From Chryseobacterium daecheongense (GTDB lineage: Bacteria; Bacteroidota; Bacteroidia; Flavobacteriales; Weeksellaceae), in NCBI RefSeq assembly GCF_003729955.1, contig NZ_RJTX01000001.1, positions 1-64,000 of the forward strand: a stretch of DNA of 64,000 nucleotides, read 5' to 3'. Each line of letters begins with the position of its first letter. The first letter of the stretch is position 1. Below the pieces are notes generated by a model. It was not told the DNA's origin. It did not search any database and was given only the letters and a program-made list of their open reading frames with translations. Below, one piece after another: positions 42,122-51,022 of the stretch. A program made the translations under genes and the position numbers.

Positions 42122-43240
42122 ATGGAAAACAAGGAACAAACTCAAAATACAAACACTCCGGCAACATCAAGCGGAGCGATTAAAAAAAAGGAAACCAGAA
42201 AAAATAAGATCAGAGCTATTATTTCAAATCTTATTGTTTTTCTAGTGATCGGTTTCGGATTATTCTGGCTGATCCGTGAATATTTTCACATCGGGGATAA
42301 AAGTTATACGGAAGCAGCACAAGTGGAGGAATTTATCAATCCGATCAATACAAGAGTTCCGGCTTATATCAAAGAGATCAAATTTATTGAACATCAACAG
42401 GTAAAAAAAGGGGATACCCTTGTTATTTTAGATGACCGTGAAATTGTAACGCAATTGGGTCAGGCGGAAGCTGCATATCAAAATGCATTGGCTCAACGTA
42501 CAGCAACAAGTTCATCCGTGAATACGGTTTCCAATAATATCAATGTAATGCAATCCAATATTGCAGGTGCAAAGGCCAGACTTTGGAACGCCGAACAAAA
42601 TTTGAACAGATATAAAAACCTTTTGGCAGCAGAAGCCGTTACCAGACAACAATATGACCAGGTAAAAACTGAGTATGATGCACAAAAAGCAGCGTATGAA
42701 ACTCTGGTGAATCAAAAGCAGTCGGCTAACCTTTCAACAACTGAGGTAAAAAGCAGACTGGGAATTAATGATGCTGAGATCAAAAGAACGAAAGCGGCGC
42801 TGGATATGGCAAAAATTAACCTTTCCTATACAGTAATCACAGCTCCTTATGACGGGGTGATGGGAAGAAGAACCATCTCCGAAGGACAATTGATCCAACC
42901 AGGTCAGCAAGTGGCAACAATCGTTTTAAACGGACAAAAATGGGTAACAGCCAACTTTTTGGAAAGCCAGATGCCTAATATAAAGATTGGTGATACAATG
43001 ATGATGACGGCAGATGCGTTGGGCGGACAGAAGTTTGAAGGAGTTGTAACAGCGATATCCGCAGCTACAGGCTCAAGATATTCAAGTGTGCCTACAGATA
43101 ATTCCACAGGTAATTTTATCAAGGTACAGCAAAGAATTCCTGTAAGAATTGAGTTTACGGCTTCTAATAAAAAAGAAGAAGTCAATAAACTTCGAGCGGG
43201 AATGAATATGAATATTAATATAGCTCAAAAAACCAAATAA
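42122..43240 (+). CDS. HlyD/EmrA-family periplasmic adaptor
   Basis: This 372-residue protein has one N-terminal membrane helix (32-50) and a biotinyl-lipoyl hairpin (INTRVPAYIKEIKFIEHQQVKKGDTLVILDD). It then has a long coiled coil (~85-215) and a beta-barrel part (YTVITAPYDGVMGRRTISEGQLIQPGQQV). It bridges the inner-membrane MFS pump and TolC. It lies between the tolC and MFS genes on one strand. Confidence 0.9.
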   Translation: MENKEQTQNTNTPATSSGAIKKKETRKNKIRAIISNLIVFLVIGFGLFWLIREYFHIGDKSYTEAAQVEEFINPINTRVPAYIKEIKFIEHQQVKKGDTLVILDDREIVTQLGQAEAAYQNALAQRTATSSSVNTVSNNINVMQSNIAGAKARLWNAEQNLNRYKNLLAAEAVTRQQYDQVKTEYDAQKAAYETLVNQKQSANLSTTEVKSRLGINDAEIKRTKAALDMAKINLSYTVITAPYDGVMGRRTISEGQLIQPGQQVATIVLNGQKWVTANFLESQMPNIKIGDTMMMTADALGGQKFEGVVTAISAATGSRYSSVPTDNSTGNFIKVQQRIPVRIEFTASNKKEEVNKLRAGMNMNINIAQKTK

Positions 43241-43333
43241 ATGATAGTCATGGGGAATAGTGAATTTTGCTTTGCAAGTCAATCCTGTAATTTCTGCTCA
43301 CCATTGACAATTCACAATTCTAACTTCTGAATC
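43241..43333. other. Gap with inverted repeat inside the efflux operon
   Basis: GTGAATT (43260-43266) and AATTCAC (43309-43315) can pair. A 29-codon reading frame runs across it from an ATG directly after the HlyD stop to 43330, but it has no similarity that was recognised and is probably chance. Confidence 0.3.
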
Positions 43334-44926
43334 ATGTACAATAAAGGACTTTTCAATGATTGGGTACCCAAACCCATACAGCTTCTGCTGATCGTATTGA
43401 TGCTGATGATAGTAATGCCGCTTGGTGGTGTTTACACAGGAAATATCAGCTTTATGGTAGGAGGTACCGGTGCACTTTCCGAGTATTTTTTGTGGGCAAA
43501 TTACGCTACAACAATCGGGATGGGTGCGGCAATGCCTTTGGTTCTGAGAATGAAGATGAGGTTTAAGATACGTCATAAATTAACCGTGTTGTTTATCCTT
43601 TTGGGAGCTCTAAGCTTTGTGAATGCTACGACTTTACAACCAATGGTGATCGTAGCAACTTCACTGTTCATTGGATTTTTCAAAATGATGGTAGCCATTG
43701 AACTTTTTTTGCCTTTAATGGTTATGATGGGAAACAGAGGAGTGTTTTATGGGGTTTTCTATGCTTTTGTTTTGACGTTAAGCCAGGTTGCAAGCTATTA
43801 TGCGGTGGAAGTCTCCATTCTTTATAACTGGCAGCAGTTTTTTATTATAGCATCAGTAATATGTCTGGGAATGGCTTTATTATGCTGGATATTTATGCAT
43901 AACCAGTATTTTGCACTGAAGGTACCATTATATTATATTGATTGGCTGAGTATTATATTATTTGTTTCCACATTCATGTTTTCAGCATATGTCTTTTCGT
44001 TTGGAAAACAACAGGATTGGTGGAATTCTGCAAAGATTATGAATGCGAGTATTGCAGCTTTTGTAAGCTTCGCTTTATTGGCAATCCGCCAGCTTACATT
44101 AAAAAGACCTTACCTGTCTTTTAAAATATTCAAGAAAAACAATGTAAGACATGGTTTACTGATGCTGTTGTTGTTGGGAATGTTTTTAGGAACAACTTCC
44201 ATCCAGAATACCTTTGGAGTTGGTGTTTTAGGGTATGATCAATTAACTAATGCGAAGTTGAATGTTCTGATGGTTCCGGGAATTGTATTAGCAGGAATTG
44301 TGGCTGTATTCTGGTTTAAAAAAGAAATACCATTGAAAATGTACATCTTTTCAGGATTTTCAGCCATGTTGGGGTACACCATGATCATGTATTTTTCAAT
44401 GACATTGGAGTTCAGCTTTGACAGATGGTATTTGCCCATGTTTCTGAAAGGCTACGGAATGGGCTCCTTATTTATCTCCATCTGGTTCTACACCCTGGAT
44501 AAGCTTGAATTGGATGATATGTTAGCTGCAATTGGTCTTGTGTTGGTATGGAGAACGTTTTTAGCTGTAGGGGTTTTCTCAGCATTGTATTCATGGTTCC
44601 AGTATCATTTTCAGATCGTAGCAGTAGGAGATTTGGCGGTTTATGTGGATGGAATGACCATTACGCCGCAAACACTGGCTCCCAATATCAAGCTTGTACA
44701 ACTCAATGCGATCATCATTGCAAGTAAAAAGATATTCGGATATATTATTTTGGCTGGATTTGGAGTGTTAGGATATGTGTTAACACATCATTTTGGAAGA
44801 GAACGCTTCCAATATGTAAGATTTATCAGAATGCTTGGCGGTAAATCCGTTATTGCCAGAAGAAGATTACGGGAAAGAAAAAAAATATTAGAAGAAATAA
44901 AAGACGCAGCAGGACCTGTGGTCTAA
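43334..44926 (+). CDS. MFS efflux pump (EmrB/DHA2-like)
   Basis: This 530-residue protein has about 14 membrane helices, the DHA2 number, with a C-terminal charged tail (RRRLRERKKILEEIKD). It is the inner-membrane drug:proton antiporter of the TolC-HlyD-MFS operon. The family loop motifs are weak and the N-terminal region differs from EmrB, as in Bacteroidota members. The substrate is unknown. A terminator follows directly. Confidence 0.82.
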   Translation: MYNKGLFNDWVPKPIQLLLIVLMLMIVMPLGGVYTGNISFMVGGTGALSEYFLWANYATTIGMGAAMPLVLRMKMRFKIRHKLTVLFILLGALSFVNATTLQPMVIVATSLFIGFFKMMVAIELFLPLMVMMGNRGVFYGVFYAFVLTLSQVASYYAVEVSILYNWQQFFIIASVICLGMALLCWIFMHNQYFALKVPLYYIDWLSIILFVSTFMFSAYVFSFGKQQDWWNSAKIMNASIAAFVSFALLAIRQLTLKRPYLSFKIFKKNNVRHGLLMLLLLGMFLGTTSIQNTFGVGVLGYDQLTNAKLNVLMVPGIVLAGIVAVFWFKKEIPLKMYIFSGFSAMLGYTMIMYFSMTLEFSFDRWYLPMFLKGYGMGSLFISIWFYTLDKLELDDMLAAIGLVLVWRTFLAVGVFSALYSWFQYHFQIVAVGDLAVYVDGMTITPQTLAPNIKLVQLNAIIIASKKIFGYIILAGFGVLGYVLTHHFGRERFQYVRFIRMLGGKSVIARRRLRERKKILEEIKDAAGPVV

Positions 44927-44948
44927 CGAAACCTTGTTTTTCATTTTG

Positions 44949-44990
44949 GTAAAGCTTCATTTGTATTTTCAATGGAGCTTTACTTTTATA
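44949..44990 (+). terminator. Terminator of the efflux operon
   Basis: GTAAAGCT-T-CATT pairs with AATG-G-AGCTTTAC over a 9-nt loop, then TTTT follows. It ends the tolC-hlyD-MFS transcript. Confidence 0.7.
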
Positions 44991-44991
44991 G

Positions 44992-45023
44992 TTGCTTTAA
45001 AAATGTCAAAAACAGTATCTTTG
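44992..45023 (+). promoter_or_regulatory. Promoter of the methyltransferase gene
   Basis: TTG (44992-44994), a 21-nt spacer and TATCTTTG (45016-45023) precede the ATG at 45041. An earlier in-frame ATG (44972) lies upstream of this promoter, inside the preceding terminator. Confidence 0.6.
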
Positions 45024-45040
45024 TGCCCTTAAAAAAAGGT

Positions 45041-45745
45041 ATGAAAGATTTAATGGGAAAAGCCATCTGGGATTATTATCATCATGAAAATCCTGAAGAT
45101 TTGCAGACGGAGACCTCAATTTCTGAGCTGGATGAACTTCCGGTGGATTATCTCTTCAGAGACTTTGATGAGATGAATGAGATCGAACAGAAAGCTCTTC
45201 AACTGGCACAGGGGAAAGTTCTGGATATTGGAGCCGGAGCGGGCTCCCACAGTTTATACCTTCAAGATGAAAAGAAACTGGATGTTGTCGCTTTAGATAT
45301 ATCCCCGAAATCCATTGAAGTCTGTCAACTGCGGGGCGTAAAAAATGCCGTCTGCAAAAACATGCTGGATTTTGCCGGAGAAACTTTCGATACCATTGTA
45401 TTATTGATGAATGGTACCGGTATTTTTGAAAGCCTTGCCAAGATTGATATCTACCTTCAGAAATTACATACGTTATTGAATAAAAACGGACAGATTTTAA
45501 TCGACAGCACAGATATCCTGTATATGTTTGACCGTGATGAAGACGGCGGAGTATATATTCCTGCCGGTGGATATTACGGTGAGCTGGATTATGTGGTTCA
45601 TTATAAAGGAGAATCCGAAGATCCCATTAAATGGCTGTACCTGGATTTTAAAACCTTACAAAATGCCGCTGAAAATAATGGCTTTAAGGTTGAAAAGGTG
45701 TTGCAAAGCGAAGATTCTTTCCTGGCAAAACTTATTAAGAAATAG
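45041..45745 (+). CDS. Class I SAM-dependent methyltransferase
   Basis: This 234-residue protein has SAM motif I VLDIGAGAGSHSLYL, the acidic VVALDIS and a later DTIVLLMNGTGIFE segment. The start at 45041 follows a clear promoter. It is monocistronic and ends near a palindromic repeat and a bidirectional terminator. The substrate is unknown; the family includes small-molecule and tellurite-type methylases. Confidence 0.78.
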   Translation: MKDLMGKAIWDYYHHENPEDLQTETSISELDELPVDYLFRDFDEMNEIEQKALQLAQGKVLDIGAGAGSHSLYLQDEKKLDVVALDISPKSIEVCQLRGVKNAVCKNMLDFAGETFDTIVLLMNGTGIFESLAKIDIYLQKLHTLLNKNGQILIDSTDILYMFDRDEDGGVYIPAGGYYGELDYVVHYKGESEDPIKWLYLDFKTLQNAAENNGFKVEKVLQSEDSFLAKLIKK

Positions 45746-45756
45746 TACTGTATTTT

Positions 45757-45834
45757 GTCATTCTTACGAAGAATCACTTAGTCATTTTATTATGATTGAG
45801 ATTCTTCATTTTATTACGTTTCATTCAGAATGAC
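45757..45834. repeat. Dispersed palindromic element, copy 2
   Basis: It begins GTCATTCTTACGAAGAATC and ends TCATTCAGAATGAC, so the two ends share an 8-bp perfect inverted repeat GTCATTCT/AGAATGAC. The central part contains ATTGAGATTCTTC. The reverse complement aligns with the element at 18313-18415 through TCATTCTGA, GAAGAATCTCAAT and ACTAAGT. Confidence 0.7.
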
Positions 45835-45845
45835 ATTGTGATCAA

Positions 45846-45880
45846 TAAAAAGAGACTACAATTTTGTAGTCTCTTTTTTA
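45846..45880. terminator. Bidirectional terminator between the methyltransferase gene and metG
   Basis: AGAGACTACA pairs with TGTAGTCTCT over a short loop, with A4 before and T6 after. It serves both convergent genes. Confidence 0.85.
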
Positions 45881-45896
45881 TATCTATTATATTGAA

Positions 45897-47930
45897 TTAT
45901 CCGATCTCAACACCGTTTTCTACCTGATCATCCGGAGTTACAAATGACAGCTTACCATCTGATTTAGTAGTTAAAAGCAACATTCCCTGAGATTCAATTC
46001 CTCTGATCTTTCTCGGAGCCAGGTTTAAAAGAATCATTACCTGCTTTCCGATTACTTCTTCCGGAGTAAAGCTTTCCGCAATCCCGGAAACTACCGTTCT
46101 CACATCTACACCTGTATCAACTGTAAGTTTTAAAAGTTTGTCAGCTTTTTCCACTTTTTCAGCCTCTATAATAGTAGCTGTTCTCAGGTCGATCTTCGTG
46201 AAATCATCAAAATTGATTTGTTCTTTCATAGGAGTAGCGTTAGGATTGGTTTTCTTATTGTTTTGTTTTGTTTGCTCTAATTTCTGAATCTGCGCTTCAA
46301 TAACGTCATCTTCTATTTGAGAAAATAAAAGCGGAGCTACGTTTATTTTATGGCCTGTTTCAATTAAAACTTTTGAATTTTCAATATCATTCCAGTTCAT
46401 TTGTTTGACATTGAAAATGTCATAGATTTTCTGTGCTGTAAAAGGAAGGAAAGGCTCAGCTAAATTTCCTAATGCAACAGCGATTTGGGCTCCAATAAAT
46501 AAAATGTTTTTAGTTTTTTCTAAATCAGTTTTAATGGTTTTCCAAGGCTCTTCATCTGCCAGATATTTATTACCAAATCTTGCCAGATTCATAAATGATG
46601 TTAGTGCATTCCTGAATTCATAATTTTCGAGATAATTTTTTATTTCTGTTGCTTTAAAGCCAATCTCTTCAAGTTCAGGAGCATTGATGTCACCTTCTGG
46701 GATAACTCCATCAAAGTTCTTATTAATTAAAACAGCAACTCTGTTGATGAAGTTTCCAAAAATTCCAACCAATTCAGAATTATTCTTGGTCTGGAAATCC
46801 TTCCATGTGAAATTATTATCCTTTGTTTCCGGCGCAGAAGAAAGAAGAGCATATCTCAGTACATCCTGTTGTCCAGGGAAATCTTCCACATATTCATGGG
46901 CCCAAACCGCCCAGTTTCTTGAAGTGGAGATTTTATCGTTTTCAAGATTCAGGAATTCAAAAGCAGGAACATTTTTCGGCATAATGTAATCTCCGTGAGC
47001 TTTCATCATTGATGGGAAAATAATGCAGTGGAATACAATATTATCTTTCCCGATGAAATGAACTAAGTCACTTCCTTCACTTTGCCAGTAATCCTTCCAG
47101 TCTTTTCCATTCTTTTCTGCCCATTCTTTTGTGAAAGAGATGTACCCGATCGGTGCATCAAACCATACATAAAGTACTTTTCCTTCAGCACCTGGAAGGG
47201 GTACAGGAACTCCCCAGTTGAGATCTCTTGTCATAGCACGAGGTTTTAAACCATCGTTCAACCAAGATTTTACCTGTCCGTAAACATTTGGCTTCCAATC
47301 ATCTTTATGACCTTCAATAATCCATTCGTTCAGGAAACTTTCATATTCATTTAATGGAAGATACCAGTTTTTCGTAGCTTTAAGAACAGGAACATTTCCG
47401 CTCAACATCGATTTAGGATTGATCAACTCAGAAGGAGAAAGGGTAGAACCACACTTCTCACATTGATCTCCGTACGCATTTTCATTGCCGCAATTTGGGC
47501 ATGTTCCCACAATATATCGGTCTGCTAAGAACTCATTAGCCTGTTCATCAAAATACTGTTCAGAAACCTCTTCAGTGAATTTTCCTTTTTCATAAAGGGT
47601 TTTGAAGAAATCCTGGCTTGTTTCGTAATGTTTTTTAGAAGTCGTTCTTGAATATTCGTCAAATGAGATTCCCAGATCAGCAAAAGATTTTTTAATGATC
47701 TCATGATATTTATCCACAATATCCTGAGGCGTAACGCCTTCTTTTTTAGCTCTGATAGTAATAGGAATCCCGTGCTCATCCGAACCACAGATAAATGCAA
47801 CATCTTTTCCTAATCTTCTTTGAAATCTCGCGTAAACATCCGCAGGAATATACACCCCCGCCAAATGTCCTATATGAACCGGACCGTTTGCGTAAGGCAA
47901 AGCAGCCGTAATCATCTTCCTGTTTGACAT
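45897..47930 (-). CDS. metG: Methionyl-tRNA synthetase
   Basis: This 677-residue protein has HIGH at His19-His22 and the KMSKS equivalent K333ISTS. Two zinc CxxC pairs are seen (CPNCGN, CEKCGS), and a C-terminal tRNA-binding domain (INFDDFTKIDLRTATIIEAEKVEKADKLLKL) is present. This is the long bacterial form. The start at 47930 was chosen; an earlier frame to 47954 enters the TATCTTTG promoter box at 47960-47953. It charges tRNA-Met, including the initiator. Confidence 0.96.
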   Translation of the reverse strand: MSNRKMITAALPYANGPVHIGHLAGVYIPADVYARFQRRLGKDVAFICGSDEHGIPITIRAKKEGVTPQDIVDKYHEIIKKSFADLGISFDEYSRTTSKKHYETSQDFFKTLYEKGKFTEEVSEQYFDEQANEFLADRYIVGTCPNCGNENAYGDQCEKCGSTLSPSELINPKSMLSGNVPVLKATKNWYLPLNEYESFLNEWIIEGHKDDWKPNVYGQVKSWLNDGLKPRAMTRDLNWGVPVPLPGAEGKVLYVWFDAPIGYISFTKEWAEKNGKDWKDYWQSEGSDLVHFIGKDNIVFHCIIFPSMMKAHGDYIMPKNVPAFEFLNLENDKISTSRNWAVWAHEYVEDFPGQQDVLRYALLSSAPETKDNNFTWKDFQTKNNSELVGIFGNFINRVAVLINKNFDGVIPEGDINAPELEEIGFKATEIKNYLENYEFRNALTSFMNLARFGNKYLADEEPWKTIKTDLEKTKNILFIGAQIAVALGNLAEPFLPFTAQKIYDIFNVKQMNWNDIENSKVLIETGHKINVAPLLFSQIEDDVIEAQIQKLEQTKQNNKKTNPNATPMKEQINFDDFTKIDLRTATIIEAEKVEKADKLLKLTVDTGVDVRTVVSGIAESFTPEEVIGKQVMILLNLAPRKIRGIESQGMLLLTTKSDGKLSFVTPDDQVENGVEIG

Positions 47931-47952
47931 TTTATAGTAAAATTTTAACTGC

Positions 47953-47960
47953 AAAGATAA
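47953..47960 (-). promoter_or_regulatory. -7 box of metG
   Basis: The minus strand reads TATCTTTG, about 23 nt before the ATG at 47930. Confidence 0.5.
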
Positions 47961-48034
47961 GGAATATCTAAAGAAAAACAGAACGTACTTTTTTAACGAG
48001 TTTTTAACAGTTGGAAGAGTGGAATATTACATTT

Positions 48035-48054
48035 AGTTAAACAATTGTTTAACT
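48035..48054. promoter_or_regulatory. Perfect 20-bp palindrome upstream of susC, candidate operator
   Basis: The arms AGTTAAACAA and TTGTTTAACT are exact complements. A second inverted repeat with the same GTTAA/TTAAC half-sites follows. A repressor or activator dimer such as a LacI-type protein could bind. Confidence 0.55.
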
Positions 48055-48080
48055 TTTTATTAAAAACATCCTGTTGTTAT

Positions 48081-48097
48081 GTTAAGCATAATTTAAC
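48081..48097. promoter_or_regulatory. Second GTTAA-N7-TTAAC inverted repeat upstream of susC
   Basis: GTTAA (48081-48085) and TTAAC (48093-48097) repeat the half-sites of the perfect palindrome, with centres about 44 bp apart. Confidence 0.4.
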
Positions 48098-48265
48098 GTA
48101 AAAAGATGAGAAACAATATTTTAGTAAAATTTGAACAATCAATATACATAAATTCACTAAATTTTTCAATGAATTGATGGGAATTATAATTTTTTTATAA
48201 ATTGCGAGTCTGGGTTCTACCCAATGTGATTGTACAAAAATAAGAAACTATAAAAAGACAATATT

Positions 48266-51010
48266 GTGAAAAACTTTACAACGGTATTAAAAATTGCGCC
48301 TGCATTTTTACTGGCAAGTACAGTAATCCATGCGCAGACAAAAGATTCTATAACTAAGGAAAACAAAATTGAAGAAGTTGTATTGATCGGTTACGGTAAG
48401 CAGAAAAAATCTGATGTTACCGGTTCCATCACCTCTGTAACAGCAAAAGACTTCAATGGCGGGGCAACTTCAGCCGGACAATTGATTCAAGGTAAAACAC
48501 CGGGAGTGCAGATCACCAATAATAGTGGTGCACCTGGATCCGGAACAGCGATTAGAATCAGAGGCACAGCTTCATTGAATGGAAATAACTCTCCTTTGAT
48601 CGTAATTGACGGAGTTCCTCAAGATTTCGTGGGAGTAAACGGAGCTTCAGATCCATTATCATTGATTAACCCTAATGATATTGAAACATTTGACATTTTA
48701 AAAGATGCTTCTGCTACAGCAATCTATGGTAACCGTGCAACAAATGGGGTTATCTTGATTACAACAAAAAAGGGAAGTGCAGGGAAATTTAAGGTAAACT
48801 TCTCTACAGTAGCTTCTATTTCTGAAAAAATGGGAAATGTAGATGTTTTGAATGCTGATGAATTCAGAAATTTTGTGAATACGTATGCTTCTAACGCTTA
48901 CAAAGCAAAATTAGGAACTGCTAACACAAACTGGCAGGATCTTATTTATCAGACAGCATGGGGAACAGATAACAATGTCGCATTTTCGGGAGGTGTCAAA
49001 GGACTGCCTTACCGTTTATCCATTGGGTACAATGAGCAGAATGGTATCGTAAGAACCAACTCTTTCAGAAGAACATCTGTAGGCTTGAATTTAAGTCCTA
49101 AATTTTTTGACAATCATTTATCAGTAAATGTGAATGCAAAAGGAACATTTACGGACAATAGATTTGCTGACGGAGGTGTAATTAAATCTGCAACTTATTT
49201 TGATCCAACTCAGCCCGTATATTCCGGTAATTCCAATTATGGCGGATACTATGAATGGCTTCTGAATGGTGGATTAAACGTAAATGCTAACGCAAATCCA
49301 TTAGCATCTTTAATGGCAATTCATGACGTTTCTTCAGTAACCAGAGGACTGGGAAACGTTCAGTTAGATTATAAGTTTCATTTCTTGCCAGAATTACATT
49401 TCAATGTGAATGCTGGATACGATTACACTAAGAGTGAAGGACAAAAGAAAATTGATGCAAGATATAAGGCCGGATTTAATGATAAGGGAAGCGCGAGCCT
49501 TTACAGTATGGAGAAAAAGAATAAGCTATTAGAGACTTACTTCAATTATGTAAAGAATATTTCTGCAATTAACACAGGAGTAGACCTTACAGCAGGGTAT
49601 TCTTACCAGGATTTCAGAACTATTATTCCGGGATCTATTAACTATAAAGGAAATGCTCCAACTCAGGTTAATAATGATTTTGAAACTCAAAATACACTAC
49701 TTTCCTTCTATGGAAGAGCGATTTTCACAATTGCTAATAAATATGTGATCTCAGGATCGATCAGAAGAGACGGATCTTCCAGATTCTTTAACGGAACAAG
49801 AGATAATTTATGGGGGAATTTCCCAGGAGTTTCTGTTGCTTGGAAGTTGAATGAGGAAAGCTTCATAAAGAATATCTCTTCCATCAGCAATTTGAAATTA
49901 AGAGCAGGATGGGGTAAAACAGGACAACAGGAATTACCGGCATTAGATGGAAACAAACCATTTAATTATCCAGCTTATGCTGCATACAACCCGAGTGGCG
50001 TGGGAGCTAATTATCAATTCGGTAATCAGTTTTACTTCATGTACCGTCCTAATATCTACAACCCGAATCTTACTTGGGAAACCACTACTACTAAGAACGT
50101 TGGTCTAGATTTCGGATTCCTTAACAATAGAATTACAGGATCTATTGACTGGTTCAGAAAAGATACTGAAAACCTATTAGTGAATACTAGTATTGCAGCA
50201 GGAGACTTGAGTAACCAAAACTTACTTAACGTAGGAAATATGGAAAATCAAGGGATTGAAGGTAGTATTACTGTAATTCCGGTTAAAAACCAAAACACAA
50301 CTTGGGAAGTAAGCTTCAATGCTACCCATTACAAACCAGAAATCACCAAGCTTTTAGAAAGAGCAGATGCTACATTCAACATTCCGGTAGGAGGAATTGA
50401 AGGTGGTGCAGGAAATACGATCCAGGCTCATGCTGTAGGATACGCTCCTAATGCCTTCTGGGTGTATCAACAAGTATATGATAACAACGGGAAACCTGTT
50501 GACGGAGTATATGTAGACAGAAACGGAGACGGAAAAATAGATACTTTTGATAAGTACTATTACAAATCTACTACTCCGGATGCTATTCTAGGATTCTCTA
50601 CAAAAGTATCTTATAAAGATTGGGATTTCGGATTAAGCGCAAGAGCAGTATTAGGAAATTATGTGTATAACAACGCGGCTTCCAACAGCTCATTACAATC
50701 TGCCTCTACCAATGAATATTTACAGAACGTATATTCTACAGCACCGCAATATCAGTTTGCAGTACCACAATACTTCTCTGATATCTATGTGGAAAATGCA
50801 TCATTCCTAAGATTAGATAATATCAATATCGGATATAATTTCGGACAGGTATTTTCTAAAGGAAGTAATTTAAAAGTATATGGAATGGCACAGAATGTTT
50901 TTGTAATTACAAAATATTCCGGAATTGACCCTGAAGTTTTCGGAGGGATAGACAATGGTTATTATCAAATGCCTAGAATTTATTCATTAGGTTTTAATTT
51001 TCAATTTTAA
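48266..51010 (+). CDS. susC: SusC-like TonB-dependent outer membrane transporter
   Basis: This 914-residue protein has a signal peptide (cut after HAQ, near 24) and a short lead to VVLIGYGKQKKSDVTGSITSV. A plug domain (GNNSPLIVIDGVPQDFVG, then NDIETFDILKDASATAIYGNRATNGVILITTKKG) and a C-terminal barrel ending RIYSLGFNFQF follow. The carboxypeptidase-like domain found in many SusC proteins is absent. It imports oligosaccharides bound by SusD. The start is a GTG. It is the first gene of the starch locus. Confidence 0.94.
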   Translation: MKNFTTVLKIAPAFLLASTVIHAQTKDSITKENKIEEVVLIGYGKQKKSDVTGSITSVTAKDFNGGATSAGQLIQGKTPGVQITNNSGAPGSGTAIRIRGTASLNGNNSPLIVIDGVPQDFVGVNGASDPLSLINPNDIETFDILKDASATAIYGNRATNGVILITTKKGSAGKFKVNFSTVASISEKMGNVDVLNADEFRNFVNTYASNAYKAKLGTANTNWQDLIYQTAWGTDNNVAFSGGVKGLPYRLSIGYNEQNGIVRTNSFRRTSVGLNLSPKFFDNHLSVNVNAKGTFTDNRFADGGVIKSATYFDPTQPVYSGNSNYGGYYEWLLNGGLNVNANANPLASLMAIHDVSSVTRGLGNVQLDYKFHFLPELHFNVNAGYDYTKSEGQKKIDARYKAGFNDKGSASLYSMEKKNKLLETYFNYVKNISAINTGVDLTAGYSYQDFRTIIPGSINYKGNAPTQVNNDFETQNTLLSFYGRAIFTIANKYVISGSIRRDGSSRFFNGTRDNLWGNFPGVSVAWKLNEESFIKNISSISNLKLRAGWGKTGQQELPALDGNKPFNYPAYAAYNPSGVGANYQFGNQFYFMYRPNIYNPNLTWETTTTKNVGLDFGFLNNRITGSIDWFRKDTENLLVNTSIAAGDLSNQNLLNVGNMENQGIEGSITVIPVKNQNTTWEVSFNATHYKPEITKLLERADATFNIPVGGIEGGAGNTIQAHAVGYAPNAFWVYQQVYDNNGKPVDGVYVDRNGDGKIDTFDKYYYKSTTPDAILGFSTKVSYKDWDFGLSARAVLGNYVYNNAASNSSLQSASTNEYLQNVYSTAPQYQFAVPQYFSDIYVENASFLRLDNINIGYNFGQVFSKGSNLKVYGMAQNVFVITKYSGIDPEVFGGIDNGYYQMPRIYSLGFNFQF

Positions 51011-51022
51011 TTAGTTAGCGAG

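Larger units (their letters stand above)
47931..48265. other. 335-bp metG-susC intergenic region
   Basis: It holds the metG promoter box near 47953, two GTTAA/TTAAC inverted repeats (48035-48054 and 48081-48097) and a hairpin TGGGT-TCT-ACCCA at 48211-48223. No clear TTTG-N19-TAnnTTTG promoter for susC and no gene were seen, so the susC start site is unresolved. Confidence 0.5.

Noticed and set aside
43241..43330. 29-codon frame between the HlyD and MFS genes
   Set aside because: No similarity and it runs through an inverted repeat; probably chance.
47708..47720. TTATCCACA, a perfect DnaA box
   Set aside because: It is single and lies inside the metG coding sequence; no cluster is near it or near dnaA.
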